Source: Flavobacteriaceae bacterium
Lineage (GTDB): Bacteria; Bacteroidota; Bacteroidia; Flavobacteriales; Flavobacteriaceae
Assembly: GCA_002707025.1 (NCBI GenBank)
Contig: PALG01000029.1
Coordinates: forward strand, 186,001 to 250,000
Direction: 5' to 3'
Length of the DNA: 64,000 bases
Both the position numbers and the translations under genes were made by a program. The notes under the pieces were generated by a model that was not told the origin of the DNA, did no database searches, and worked only from the letters and a program-made list of their open reading frames with translations. Each line of letters starts with the position of its first letter. The first letter of the stretch is position 1. This document shows positions 25,992 to 34,945 of this stretch, piece after piece.

Positions 25992-26020
25992 ATAAAAAAA
26001 GCCACCTCACAAGAGGTGGC
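25992..26020 (-). terminator. Rho-independent terminator of the T9SS cargo gene
   Basis: Perfect 8-bp stem GCCACCTC/GAGGTGGC (26001-26008 / 26013-26020), 4-nt loop, followed on the minus strand by a T-run. Ends the 26045-28840 gene. Confidence 0.88.
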
Positions 26021-26044
26021 TTAAAATTTAAGAATTATTTATAC

Positions 26045-28840
26045 TTACTTTTTGATTAGTTTGTAAGTACCCACTTGTCCATTTACAGTTACTTTCATTA
26101 CGTAAGCTCCTGTAGCTAAGTTAGAAACGCTAAGTTCTGAAGAAGTTGCATTCACTTCTTGAGACACAACTTTCTGACCTAAGATATTGTAAATAGCAAT
26201 GCTGTCGATAATTTCGGCAGAAGTGAAGTTCACCATATCGTTGGCTGGGTTTGGATAGAAAGCAAAACCTTCAATAGTAGCACCATCTACTCCAAGTGTT
26301 CCTTCACATTCATCGAATACGATGTCTGTAATACCACCAGAATTCACTACAAATGCGTAGTAAGCTTGTCCCGCTACATAAGGAATTCTTGCTGTTTCAC
26401 TTGGTAAACATTGGTTTTCAAACCAGTCGACCAATACCAATTCGTTCTCAGAAGAGCTCTCATCTGGAGCAGTATAGAAAGTTACAGAGCTAAATCCAGC
26501 TGGAGTAACAATTGTTCCTCTAATGAAACCATCGGCAACAGGAGTAAATTTATACCATACACCGTTTGCCCCACTAATATCACAATCTGTTGGATTTCCA
26601 GCTTCAGTTGTTGCAGCTGGCATCGCAACGTCTTCATCAGTGAAAGGACATCCTACCTCATCAAGATCGATTGCGTTAGCAATTTCATCGTTATCTGGAG
26701 GTACAGGAATACAGGTAAGGTTTAGAGAGAAATCTCCAGTAGCCCCACCAAATCCGTGAACTAGGATATAATAAGTTGTGTTTCCGTCACCAGAGAAAGC
26801 AACTTCAGACTGTAGTCCACAGCTATCATCATTTCCATCCACACAAACAAGGTTATCACAATCTCCTGTATAAACACTTAACTTACTATCGTAAGCAGTT
26901 CCACCATCACAAAGGGAAACCACATAGTCTGAAGCAAGTCCAGAAGTATCTTCAAAAATATACCATACACCTGGAGAAGTTACCGTAGTTCCACACTCAG
27001 GAGCGTTATCATCAAGGGTCGCATTATTGGTAGATCCTAAAACAGTATCTCCACAATCAATGGCAATTGCACCATCACACAAATCGTTTGGTTCTGGATC
27101 TTGACAAGTAACCGCTAAGCTAAAGTTACCAGCACTACTACCAAATCCTTCTACCATGATATAATAAGTAGAAGTACCGTCTGAGTAGAAGTTCAATTCA
27201 GACTGAAGTCCACAAGAATCATCATTTGTAGCAATCTCGTTTCCGCCACAAGCATCAAATACTCTTAGTAAAGAATCGTAATCGGTACCTCCATCACATA
27301 AAGATATAGTTACAATTTGAGGAGCTCCATCACCTGTGAATCGGAACCACTCATCATTTGCAGGGTTAGAACCAGAATCGGTATCACTTAAAGTTTCCCC
27401 TACATAAACATCACCACATTCGATATTGTAAGCATTATCACACTCATCGTTAGTAGCAGAAGGAGAGTTTGGCATACTTGACCAACCAACTTGAGCTAAT
27501 CCCCCAGGAAGGATACCTCCTACAAGAGTAGTTGCTCCAGTAGCAGTATCTACAGTTCGTAATTCTGATTCAAAGAGAGTATTGTTGAAAGCTGAGATAT
27601 AAATAGTATCCGTATTTTCATCCCAAAACATTCCTTGGCCAAAATTAGCATCATATCCTAAAAGACCTACTTGAGTCCCAACCCCTGTTCCAAGATCGAT
27701 TGACCATAAGCTATCATCTACGACATCGTGGGCATAAGCATTTCCGTTTCCATCGATAGCTAATGCCACAGCGAGAGGCATTCCAGTGGTTCCAACCAAT
27801 GTAGAGGTAAGACCGCCAATATCAATAGTGTGTAATTCTAAAGAAGTAATGGCATAAAGCGTTCCATCACTTGGGTCAAATTCTAAACCAGTGATATCAC
27901 TCAAACCAACATTTCCTAAAGATGTATAAACTCCACTTGCAATGTCTACGCTAAATGCTTCTCCAGCATTATCGATAACATATGCAGTACCATTGTCATT
28001 TGGGTCGATAGCACCTGCTCCTTCAAAGTTGACAGTAATTGGGCTAGCTCCAACAGTATTGAAGACAGCAGGGGCGCCAATATCGAAGTTTCCATAGTTT
28101 CCTCCAACATTTTCTACTCCATAGGCAAGCGTTCCGCCGCCTCCGCCTCCACCACCACCATTGGTGATTTCAGCTTCCCAACCACCATAGTCAACTACAG
28201 CAGAAGCTCGGAATTCAAATGTAAGACTTCCTCCAGTTGATGTAAATACGGAAGAGCCGTAAGAAGCTATCATATCTGATAAAGTAATATCTCCGTCATT
28301 AGCTCCTCCAGGTCCATTATCATATAGAACCGTTCCTGAAGTGTCTGGTGAATCATAAATTTTCAACCAATCAAAATTACCAAAAACACTAAAGAATGTA
28401 AATGTAATTTCATCTACACCATTTAATGTGGTTGTCGTGATACAGTTACAGTTAGGATAATTTCCAGGGGTTCCTCCAGTACTGCTTCCTCCAGGTCCTC
28501 CCGGATCGAAGAAGAAATCACCTGTAGTCACTGCGAAGGTTTCCGTAGCACCTGCCGTTGGAATAATGTCAGCTTCAGGGTTTCTGTTTTGAGATCTGAA
28601 ATGAGCTTGAAGGGTTCTAATTTCTTCCGTAGTGAAAAAACTAGCGATACCCTCTTGGGAATCTGAAATTTGATTCAAACGTTGCAACAAATCATCAATA
28701 GAAATGTCGTTGCTTGTGAAGTTAGCACTAGCATTAATTTCCGCTTGTTCCGCAGAAGTAAGGTTAGAGCTATTAACTTGGGCATTTACTGAAAAGCTTA
28801 CCGCCATCAATAAAAACCAGAAAAAAGTAAATTTTCTCAT
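26045..28840 (-). CDS. Secreted T9SS-sorted protein with CUB, beta-propeller-like and repeated PPC-like domains
   Basis: 931 residues. Signal peptide 1-20 (ending VNAQ). A CUB domain follows (about 105-225: FDWLKIYDSPDTSG, STGGSLTFEFRASAVV), then a run of nine glycines, a DUF4394/propeller-like region (about 240-455: LYAITSLELHTIDIGG, WSIDLGTGVGTQVG), two near-identical pre-peptidase-C-like modules (each with SLCDGGTxYDS and DDSCGLQSE, about 465-715) and a third more distant one. The C terminus is a type A T9SS sorting domain (FAFYPNPANDMVNF to GTYKLIKK). It should cross the outer membrane through the type IX system and attach to the surface. No catalytic motif is visible. Confidence 0.88.
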   Translation of the reverse strand: MRKFTFFWFLLMAVSFSVNAQVNSSNLTSAEQAEINASANFTSNDISIDDLLQRLNQISDSQEGIASFFTTEEIRTLQAHFRSQNRNPEADIIPTAGATETFAVTTGDFFFDPGGPGGSSTGGTPGNYPNCNCITTTTLNGVDEITFTFFSVFGNFDWLKIYDSPDTSGTVLYDNGPGGANDGDITLSDMIASYGSSVFTSTGGSLTFEFRASAVVDYGGWEAEITNGGGGGGGGGTLAYGVENVGGNYGNFDIGAPAVFNTVGASPITVNFEGAGAIDPNDNGTAYVIDNAGEAFSVDIASGVYTSLGNVGLSDITGLEFDPSDGTLYAITSLELHTIDIGGLTSTLVGTTGMPLAVALAIDGNGNAYAHDVVDDSLWSIDLGTGVGTQVGLLGYDANFGQGMFWDENTDTIYISAFNNTLFESELRTVDTATGATTLVGGILPGGLAQVGWSSMPNSPSATNDECDNAYNIECGDVYVGETLSDTDSGSNPANDEWFRFTGDGAPQIVTISLCDGGTDYDSLLRVFDACGGNEIATNDDSCGLQSELNFYSDGTSTYYIMVEGFGSSAGNFSLAVTCQDPEPNDLCDGAIAIDCGDTVLGSTNNATLDDNAPECGTTVTSPGVWYIFEDTSGLASDYVVSLCDGGTAYDSKLSVYTGDCDNLVCVDGNDDSCGLQSEVAFSGDGNTTYYILVHGFGGATGDFSLNLTCIPVPPDNDEIANAIDLDEVGCPFTDEDVAMPAATTEAGNPTDCDISGANGVWYKFTPVADGFIRGTIVTPAGFSSVTFYTAPDESSSENELVLVDWFENQCLPSETARIPYVAGQAYYAFVVNSGGITDIVFDECEGTLGVDGATIEGFAFYPNPANDMVNFTSAEIIDSIAIYNILGQKVVSQEVNATSSELSVSNLATGAYVMKVTVNGQVGTYKLIKK

Positions 28841-28949
28841 AATTAAATTAATAGATTAGTTAATAAGTCATAAAAATATCTAAAAAAAAGGAACTAAAAA
28901 AGTTTTTTGGGGGTAAAAGAAATTATTTTCCACAATAAAAATGAAATAA

Positions 28950-28976
28950 AAAAATCCCGCAAAAATGCGGGATTCA
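28950..28976 (-). terminator. Rho-independent terminator of fabI
   Basis: Perfect stem AATCCCGC/GCGGGATT (28953-28960 / 28967-28974) with a T-run on the minus strand. Lies 25 bp past the fabI stop codon. Confidence 0.85.
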
Positions 28977-28999
28977 ATATCAATCGTTGTTAAAAAGTT

Positions 29000-29815
29000 C
29001 TATTCTTTCATAAAGTAGTCCATCACTTCATTACTTACTCCCATATTGGAGAAGCCTCCATCATTGTAGAGGTTTTGCAACGTAACTCTTTTCGTTAAAT
29101 CGCTAAATAAAGATACGGTGTAATTGGCGCAATCCATAGCGGTCGCATTCCCTAAAGGTGACATTTTTTCGGCATAGGCAATAAATCCATCGAAGCCCTT
29201 CACCCCTTGTCCAGCTGTCGTTGGGGTTGGGGATTGCGAAATGGTATTTACCCGTACTTTTTTGTCTTTTCCGAAGAAATAGCCAAAGCTTCTTGCAATC
29301 GATTCCAAATACGCTTTATTATCGGCCATATCATTATAATCTGGGAATACACGCTGCGCAGCCATATAAGTTAGAGCAACAATACTCCCCCATTCATTCA
29401 TCGCATCTTTTTGATATAAAACTTGCATAGTCTTATGAAAAGAAAGCGCTGAAACGTCCCATCCTTTATGGGTCCAATCATAATTTTGATCGGTATAATG
29501 TTTTCCTTTCCGAACATTAACAGACATCCCAATAGAATGCAATACGAAATCCAACTTTCCGCCAAGTACCTCAACAGCTTCGTCAATAAGTTTTTCCAGA
29601 TCTTCCAAATTGGTGGCATCGGCAGGAATCACCTTAGAACCTGTTTTCTCGGCTAATACGTTAATTTGTCCCATACGCATTGCAATAGGTGCGTTGGTCA
29701 ACACAAAACTCCCCCCTTCTTCATGAACTCTTTCAGCGGTTTTCCAAGCAATGGAGTTTTCATCCAGAGCTCCAAATATGATTCCTCGTTTTCCTTTTAG
29801 TAAATTGTAGGACAT
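29000..29815 (-). CDS. fabI: Enoyl-[acyl-carrier-protein] reductase (NADH)
   Basis: 271 residues. Catalyses the last reduction of each fatty-acid elongation cycle. It is a short-chain dehydrogenase of the FabI type: start KRGIIFGALDENSIAWKTA (dinucleotide motif), FVLHSIGMS, and the catalytic Tyr-x6-Lys in YNDMADNKAYLESIARSF; the substrate-binding loop with TISQSPTPTTAGQGVKGF follows. Cytosolic. Monocistronic between recN and its own terminator. FabI is the target of triclosan-like inhibitors. Confidence 0.95.
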   Translation of the reverse strand: MSYNLLKGKRGIIFGALDENSIAWKTAERVHEEGGSFVLTNAPIAMRMGQINVLAEKTGSKVIPADATNLEDLEKLIDEAVEVLGGKLDFVLHSIGMSVNVRKGKHYTDQNYDWTHKGWDVSALSFHKTMQVLYQKDAMNEWGSIVALTYMAAQRVFPDYNDMADNKAYLESIARSFGYFFGKDKKVRVNTISQSPTPTTAGQGVKGFDGFIAYAEKMSPLGNATAMDCANYTVSLFSDLTKRVTLQNLYNDGGFSNMGVSNEVMDYFMKE

Positions 29816-29847
29816 AGTGTTGTTGTTTAGTTTTTGGTAAATATACG

Positions 29848-31500
29848 TTAATTCAATAATTGTTTTGCATGGGCAATTGCCGATTCTCCTACGGAGCTCC
29901 CTCCAATCATCTGCGCAATCTCATTAATTCGCTCGTCTCCAACCAGGTCTTTTATATCGGTAAAAGTAGCCGTATCGGTATTGATTTTAAACACTTTTTT
30001 ATGATAATTCCCCTTGGCTGCTATTTGCGGAAGGTGCGTGATGCTAATTAATTGCACTTTTTCGCTCATCGTACCCATAATTGTCGCCATCTTGTAAGCA
30101 ATTTCCCCAGAAACCCCTGTATCAATTTCATCAAAAATAATCGTAGGCAAATTCTTGTAAGTGGCCAAAATCGCTTTAATGGAAAGCATGATGCGACTCA
30201 TCTCCCCTCCAGAAGCCATTTTATGGACCAACCCGGGTGCCATTCCCTTATTGGCAGAAAAAAGCATTTCCAGAGCATCCCTTCCAGTGTCCCTAAAAGT
30301 ATCCTGAGGCGTCAATTGAAACTGGAATTGCGCATAGGGCAAACCCAATTCGTCGAGGTAGTTTTCCAAATTTGCCTTAAGGGAAGGAAAAGTTTGCAAA
30401 CGATGCTCACGAAGGGCTTCTGCTTTGGACACCAGCTCCTTTTGGATTTCACTAACTTCTTTTTCCTTTTTCTGAATGTCTAATTCCAAATTGGTACCAA
30501 ACTGTAATTTTCCTTCTAATTCAGACTGAATACTTAGTAATTCCTCCACAGTAGTCACCGAGTGTTTCTTCTGAAGACGATAGAGTTCCTCCAAACGTTC
30601 CTGTAAAAGGCTGAGCTTTTCAGGATCCATTTCTACCGTGTCCGAAACGGCATCCAATTCCTGAAGGAGGTCCTCCAACTCCAATACCAAGCTATTTAAT
30701 CGTTCCCAAAGGGAATTAAATGCATTCCCAAAAGATTTTATTTTTTGAAGGGCATTCCGTGCCTGTACCAAGGTATCGTTTGAACCTGTCCCCTCATAAG
30801 AAAGTACTTGTACAGCTTCTTCCAAAGTGGTTTTTATCACTTCTACATTATTCAGTTTTTCAAATTCATCCTCAAGATCTTGTTGTTGTATTTCAACAAG
30901 TTTTGCCGCTTCCAATTCTTCGTACAAAAATTGGACATAATCTTCCTCTTTCCGGGCTTCCTCTTGCTGTTGTCTTAAATCCTCTAAATCTTTTTTAAGT
31001 GTGTGAAATGTTCTTAACTGTGCTCGATAAGCTGCCAGCAAGGTCTCGTTTCCCGCTAACACGTCTACCATTTCCATTTGGTAAGATTCTGAAGCTAAAT
31101 GCTGCGTATCAAACTGACTGTGAATATCCACCAATTTCCCACCTAAACTTTGCATTTGCTGAAGGGTCACTGGACTATCATTAATAAAAGCCCGGGATTT
31201 CCCGCTAGGCAAAATCTCTCGGCGTAAAATGGTAGGTTCTTCGTAATCCAAGTCATTTTCTGCAAACAATTCCTTTAACTGATAAGGAGCGACAGAAAAG
31301 ACTCCTTCAATAATGCATTTTTTTTCTTTTCCGCGAATTTGGGACAAGTCTGCACGTTTCCCCAACAATAAGGAAAGTGCGCCAAGAAGAATGGATTTTC
31401 CAGCACCCGTTTCTCCGGTAATCACTGTAAGCCCTTCATTAAAGTCTACCTCAACATCTTTAATGAGGGTGTAATTTTTTATGGAAAGGTGTTGGATCAA
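29848..31500 (-). CDS. recN: DNA repair protein RecN
   Basis: 550 residues, normal length. SMC-like ATPase acting early in double-strand-break repair. N-terminal Walker A ITGETGAGKSILLGALSLLL, long coiled coil (about 150-370, for example VQFLYEELEAAKL and VSEIQKELVSKAEAL), C-terminal signature MASGGEMSRIMLSIKAILA and Walker B TIIFDEIDTGVSG. Last gene of the bamD-rpoZ-coaBC-DUF4835-recN group, 71 nt after DUF4835. Confidence 0.96.
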   Translation of the reverse strand: MIQHLSIKNYTLIKDVEVDFNEGLTVITGETGAGKSILLGALSLLLGKRADLSQIRGKEKKCIIEGVFSVAPYQLKELFAENDLDYEEPTILRREILPSGKSRAFINDSPVTLQQMQSLGGKLVDIHSQFDTQHLASESYQMEMVDVLAGNETLLAAYRAQLRTFHTLKKDLEDLRQQQEEARKEEDYVQFLYEELEAAKLVEIQQQDLEDEFEKLNNVEVIKTTLEEAVQVLSYEGTGSNDTLVQARNALQKIKSFGNAFNSLWERLNSLVLELEDLLQELDAVSDTVEMDPEKLSLLQERLEELYRLQKKHSVTTVEELLSIQSELEGKLQFGTNLELDIQKKEKEVSEIQKELVSKAEALREHRLQTFPSLKANLENYLDELGLPYAQFQFQLTPQDTFRDTGRDALEMLFSANKGMAPGLVHKMASGGEMSRIMLSIKAILATYKNLPTIIFDEIDTGVSGEIAYKMATIMGTMSEKVQLISITHLPQIAAKGNYHKKVFKINTDTATFTDIKDLVGDERINEIAQMIGGSSVGESAIAHAKQLLN

Positions 31501-31571
31501 AAGTACTTTTTAAAAGGATTTTCCTTTTACTAAAGTAAATTAGTTTCGCCTCTCTTGCAAGAAAAAGAAGG

Positions 31572-32465
31572 CTATAATTTAATGTTTCTCCAGCTGGAAC
31601 TTCGCGTAGGTGCGATGCGGTTGAGCGTGTCTAACAAGGTATTGACCTCTACTGTGGGACCACCACTAAAGATATCGGCAATCTCATCGGTTTTTGCATC
31701 AAAAAAAGTACGTAAAAGATAGGAGTTTGGCCTTCTGTCGTTAATACTTTTTAACTTGGAAATAGCCTGAATGATATTGCTTTTTGCTTCTTTTGGGTTT
31801 TGATACATCCTATCCAAGCCATGCCTGTGGTAGGTGTACAAAGCATCTTGGTATTCGCTGTACACATTTGAAATAATGGCATCATTATAGCGAAATCTAG
31901 ATTGAGGGCCACTGGTGGCTTTCCAACCGGTATAATTACTGGAGGCGGCCGTGTTCACAATCTGCTTTGCAATGGTAAAATACTCCATTCCACCACCCAA
32001 ACTAAAAGTTGAGGCATCCAACCCAATGATGGTATATACATGATAAGCCAATACCGACACCAAATTAGAGTCGAAAGAATTTATATTAAACACCAATGGT
32101 TGGAATTCGGAATATTCAAAACTAAAATCCCGGTCGTTGTAATTATAAATAGAAGAGTCGTAAGTAGAGCCATACACAGGTCGAGAGGATTGAATTTGGA
32201 GTTGCCCTGTGAAACTAGTAGACTCAAAACTCTGGATTATTAGTGTAAAATTGCAATCTATCCTTTCCTGGGTTTTATATTCCCTAGCAGTCCATTGGGT
32301 ATTATTCAGAAAGTCGGTCAATTGATCCTTCAAGGTTCTAAAAACCTGATAATTAGGCTGTCCTGTTTGCTCGGCATCTATGGTTACGGTCGCATTTAAT
32401 TCTTGCGCAGGAAGGCTTACAATCGAGGCGCTAAAAAATAGAAATAGAAAATAAAATTTACGCAT
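31572..32465 (-). CDS. DUF4835 family periplasmic protein
   Basis: 297 residues. Signal peptide about 1-20 (ending LPAQ), then a domain of unknown function found only in Bacteroidota as far as I know (starts ELNATVTIDAEQTGQPNYQV). No catalytic or metal-binding motif is evident; the rest is mixed alpha/beta with an aromatic-rich middle (YNYNDRDFSFEYSEFQPLVF). Its start overlaps the coaBC stop by 8 nt, and the operon also holds bamD, hinting at an envelope role. The link is positional only. Confidence 0.8.
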   Translation of the reverse strand: MRKFYFLFLFFSASIVSLPAQELNATVTIDAEQTGQPNYQVFRTLKDQLTDFLNNTQWTAREYKTQERIDCNFTLIIQSFESTSFTGQLQIQSSRPVYGSTYDSSIYNYNDRDFSFEYSEFQPLVFNINSFDSNLVSVLAYHVYTIIGLDASTFSLGGGMEYFTIAKQIVNTAASSNYTGWKATSGPQSRFRYNDAIISNVYSEYQDALYTYHRHGLDRMYQNPKEAKSNIIQAISKLKSINDRRPNSYLLRTFFDAKTDEIADIFSGGPTVEVNTLLDTLNRIAPTRSSSWRNIKL

Positions 32466-33669
32466 GCAATTCGTTCATTAGGTAGCGAAAGAGGTCTTTT
32501 GCTACTTCAGTTTTACTTTTAACTTCAAAAGGGGTTACTTTATTGTTTGCTTCAATGAAAGTTACTTTATTGTTTTCAGAACCAAAAGCAACTCCTTTAT
32601 CATTCAGCGAATTTAGTACAATTAAATCTAAATTCTTTTTTTGAAGCTTGGTTTTTGCATTTTCTAACTCATTTTGAGTTTCCAAGGCAAACCCCACTAA
32701 TACCTGGTGCTTCTTAATAGCGCCTAAAGAGGCTAAAATATCCTTTGTTTTTTCTAAAGTTAAGGTAAGCTCTCCCTCCTTTTTCTTAATTTTCTGAGAG
32801 GCGACCTCTTTTGGACGGTAATCGGCTACAGCGGCACTTAGTATCGCAATATCGCATTCCGTAAAATGTTGATGTACAGCTTCGTACATTTCCTGAGCGG
32901 ACGTCACGGGAATTTTCTCGATAAAAGAATGCGACACTTCTAAATGGGTGGGTCCAGAAACCAGAAACACTTTTGCTCCTAAGTCAGCCGCTTCCTGGGC
33001 AATAGCGTATCCCATCTTACCACTACTATGATTTCCTATAAAACGAACAGGATCGATGGCCTCATACGTAGGCCCCGCCGTAATTAAGACCTTTTTCCCA
33101 TAAAGGGGTGCCTTCTGAAGTAGGTCTTCTTCTAAAAAACGAACGATTTCTTCTGGTTCGGCCATACGGCCTTTTCCTACCAATCCGCTTGCTAATTCCC
33201 CATGAGTTGCAGGAATCATGACATTACCAAATTCCTGTAGTTTTTGAAAAGTTTCCTTGGTAGCAGTATGCTCATGCATATCCAAGTCCATAGCGGGCGC
33301 AAAATAAACTGGGCATTTCGCAGAAAGATAGGTAGCAATTAAGAGGTTGTCACTGCTTCCATTGGCCATTTTGGACAACGTATTTGCCGTAGCAGGCGCG
33401 ACTATAAATAAATCTGCCCAAAGGCCTAACTCCACGTGGTTATTCCATTGGGCATTTTCATTTTCTTCTTGGGTGAATGAAGACAACACTTCATTCTTGG
33501 AAAGTGTTGAAAGCGTGAGTGGTGTCACAAAATCTTTTGCTGAAGGCGTCATCACTACTCGAACTTCAGCACCTTTTTTCACTAACAACCTTACTAAAAA
33601 GGCACTTTTGTAAGCGGCAATACCGGCCGTGATGCCCAGCAATACTTTTTTACCGCTTAAAATAGACAT
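32458..33669 (-). CDS. coaBC: Bifunctional phosphopantothenoylcysteine decarboxylase/synthetase CoaBC
   Basis: 403 residues covering both steps from phosphopantothenate to 4'-phosphopantetheine. The N-terminal CoaC flavoprotein half has LLGITAGIAAYKSAFLVRLL, the active-site His in WNNHVELGLWADL and PAMDLDMHEH. The E. coli active-site Cys position reads ELASGLVGKGRM here, Ser in place of Cys. The C-terminal CoaB half has LITAGPTYEAIDPVRFIGN and AVADYRPKE (about residues 205-290). Starts 2 nt after rpoZ and ends overlapping DUF4835. Confidence 0.95.
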   Translation of the reverse strand: MSILSGKKVLLGITAGIAAYKSAFLVRLLVKKGAEVRVVMTPSAKDFVTPLTLSTLSKNEVLSSFTQEENENAQWNNHVELGLWADLFIVAPATANTLSKMANGSSDNLLIATYLSAKCPVYFAPAMDLDMHEHTATKETFQKLQEFGNVMIPATHGELASGLVGKGRMAEPEEIVRFLEEDLLQKAPLYGKKVLITAGPTYEAIDPVRFIGNHSSGKMGYAIAQEAADLGAKVFLVSGPTHLEVSHSFIEKIPVTSAQEMYEAVHQHFTECDIAILSAAVADYRPKEVASQKIKKKEGELTLTLEKTKDILASLGAIKKHQVLVGFALETQNELENAKTKLQKKNLDLIVLNSLNDKGVAFGSENNKVTFIEANNKVTPFEVKSKTEVAKDLFRYLMNELHA

Positions 33670-33671
33670 GA

Positions 33672-34004
33672 TTATCCTTCTAGTTCTTCGTCCTTGGTAT
33701 TCCTATGGTAAATTTTACCTTCCAACCATTCCTGTACTGCCAAGGCATGAGGCTTGGGAAGTCTTTCGTAGAATTTAGAAACCTCTATTTGCTCTTTGTT
33801 TTCAAAAATTTCCTCTAAGCTATCGTTGTAGGTTGCAAATTCATCCAACTTTTCCAACAACTCCTTTTTAATATCTCCATTAATCTGTCCCGCTCTCTTT
33901 GAAATGATCGAAATCGCTTCATAGATATTATCCGTTGGCGCATCGATTAGGTTCTTATCGATAGTGGTGGTGGTTACTGGTGCATCAGAATTTTTAATAT
34001 CCAT
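33672..34004 (-). CDS. rpoZ: RNA polymerase omega subunit (Bacteroidota type)
   Basis: 110 residues from the ATG at 34004 (MDIKNSDAPVTTTTI); a longer in-frame start would run back into bamD. The match to omega is the LIDAPTDNIYEAISIISKRAGQING segment, which carries the conserved helix contacting beta-prime; the later part is the phylum-specific extension (VSKFYERLPKPHALAVQEWL). Omega helps assemble RNA polymerase. It lies between bamD and coaBC, as is usual for rpoZ, which is commonly next to coaBC or gmk. Confidence 0.9.
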   Translation of the reverse strand: MDIKNSDAPVTTTTIDKNLIDAPTDNIYEAISIISKRAGQINGDIKKELLEKLDEFATYNDSLEEIFENKEQIEVSKFYERLPKPHALAVQEWLEGKIYHRNTKDEELEG

Positions 34005-34008
34005 ATCC

Positions 34009-34830
34009 TTACTTAATTTCGGTGTTATTATATAATGACAATCGTTCGTTAATATCTTGTATAATCTCATCGGCATCTGGTTTGCGATCACTCTCACCAA
34101 AATACTTATTGAAACTATTGTAATGTCTTTTCGATTCCTCTAAACGTTCTTTTACCAGTCTAGGCAAACTGTTAATGGCCAATAGGTAAGACGATTTCAT
34201 TCGAAGGAAAAAAGCATCTTTTCTATAAATAGACCCAGGATGGTCCTGAATAAAATTATCGAAGGCAGCGATAGCAGCCTTATAATCGTAAATTCTTAAA
34301 TACTGTTCAGCCGTTTCAAAATCCTTTTTTTCCAGCTTGGTTTTAAGTTCAACCACCATATCATTGGCTTCAGCACGATAGTCTGAATTTGGAAATTGAT
34401 CTACAAACCCCTGAAGTTTTTCCAAAGCCGTATAGGTTTCTTTCTGTTCTAAAGAATACTTTGGAGATATAAAGTAGTAACTTTTCGCAGAACGGTATGC
34501 AGCTGTTTCGGTGCTGTCACTCTTCGGGTACGAAGAAACGAAACGTTCAAACTGATATCCTGAACTATAATAATCTTCTAGCTTGTACAATGTATTGGCA
34601 TATCGAAACATTAAGGCTTCCGCTTGAGGCTTCCCCCGATACACTGGAACAATTTGCTCCATAAGCCCTAATGCCTTTTTATACTTTCCAAGCTTATACA
34701 ATGAGTCTGTGGCCTCATATTTTTTGGCAGCATCATCAGATCGCAACAGCTTTTGATATTTTCCACAGGAAACCGCAAACAAAGCGAACAAGATTACTAA
34801 AAGACTCTTTTTCATTGTTTTATAAAACAT
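34009..34830 (-). CDS. bamD: Outer-membrane assembly lipoprotein BamD
   Basis: 273 residues from the ATG at 34830, or 268 from MKKSLL at 34815; the -7 box position favours the upstream ATG. Lipoprotein signal with lipobox FAVSC, then five TPR-like repeats (KKALGLMEQIVPVYRGK, YSSGYQFERFVSSYPKSD, EKLQGFVDQFPNSDYRAEA, AIAAFDNFIQDHPGSIYRKDA). BamD is the essential lipoprotein of the BAM complex that inserts beta-barrel proteins into the outer membrane. First gene of the operon with rpoZ, coaBC and DUF4835. Confidence 0.94.
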   Translation of the reverse strand: MFYKTMKKSLLVILFALFAVSCGKYQKLLRSDDAAKKYEATDSLYKLGKYKKALGLMEQIVPVYRGKPQAEALMFRYANTLYKLEDYYSSGYQFERFVSSYPKSDSTETAAYRSAKSYYFISPKYSLEQKETYTALEKLQGFVDQFPNSDYRAEANDMVVELKTKLEKKDFETAEQYLRIYDYKAAIAAFDNFIQDHPGSIYRKDAFFLRMKSSYLLAINSLPRLVKERLEESKRHYNSFNKYFGESDRKPDADEIIQDINERLSLYNNTEIK

Positions 34831-34835
34831 CGTGC

Positions 34836-34864
34836 AAAAGTAGTGAAATTTAAGTGATTACAAA
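34836..34864 (-). promoter_or_regulatory. Promoter of the bamD operon
   Basis: On the minus strand TTG, 18 nt, then TACTTTTG (34836-34843), a full match to the Bacteroidota promoter. The -7 box ends 5 nt before the ATG at 34830, so the transcript should begin at or next to the start codon. Confidence 0.65.
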
Positions 34865-34945
34865 AACAAAATTATGCGGCTAAAATAGACGAACCCTTAA
34901 GCCTATCCGCTCTTTTCTGAAAAGTTTAACGCTAAAAAAACCGTT

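Noticed and set aside
30052-30483. 143-residue plus-strand ORF inside recN
   Set aside because: Antisense to conserved RecN sequence; composition is typical of a reverse-frame shadow.
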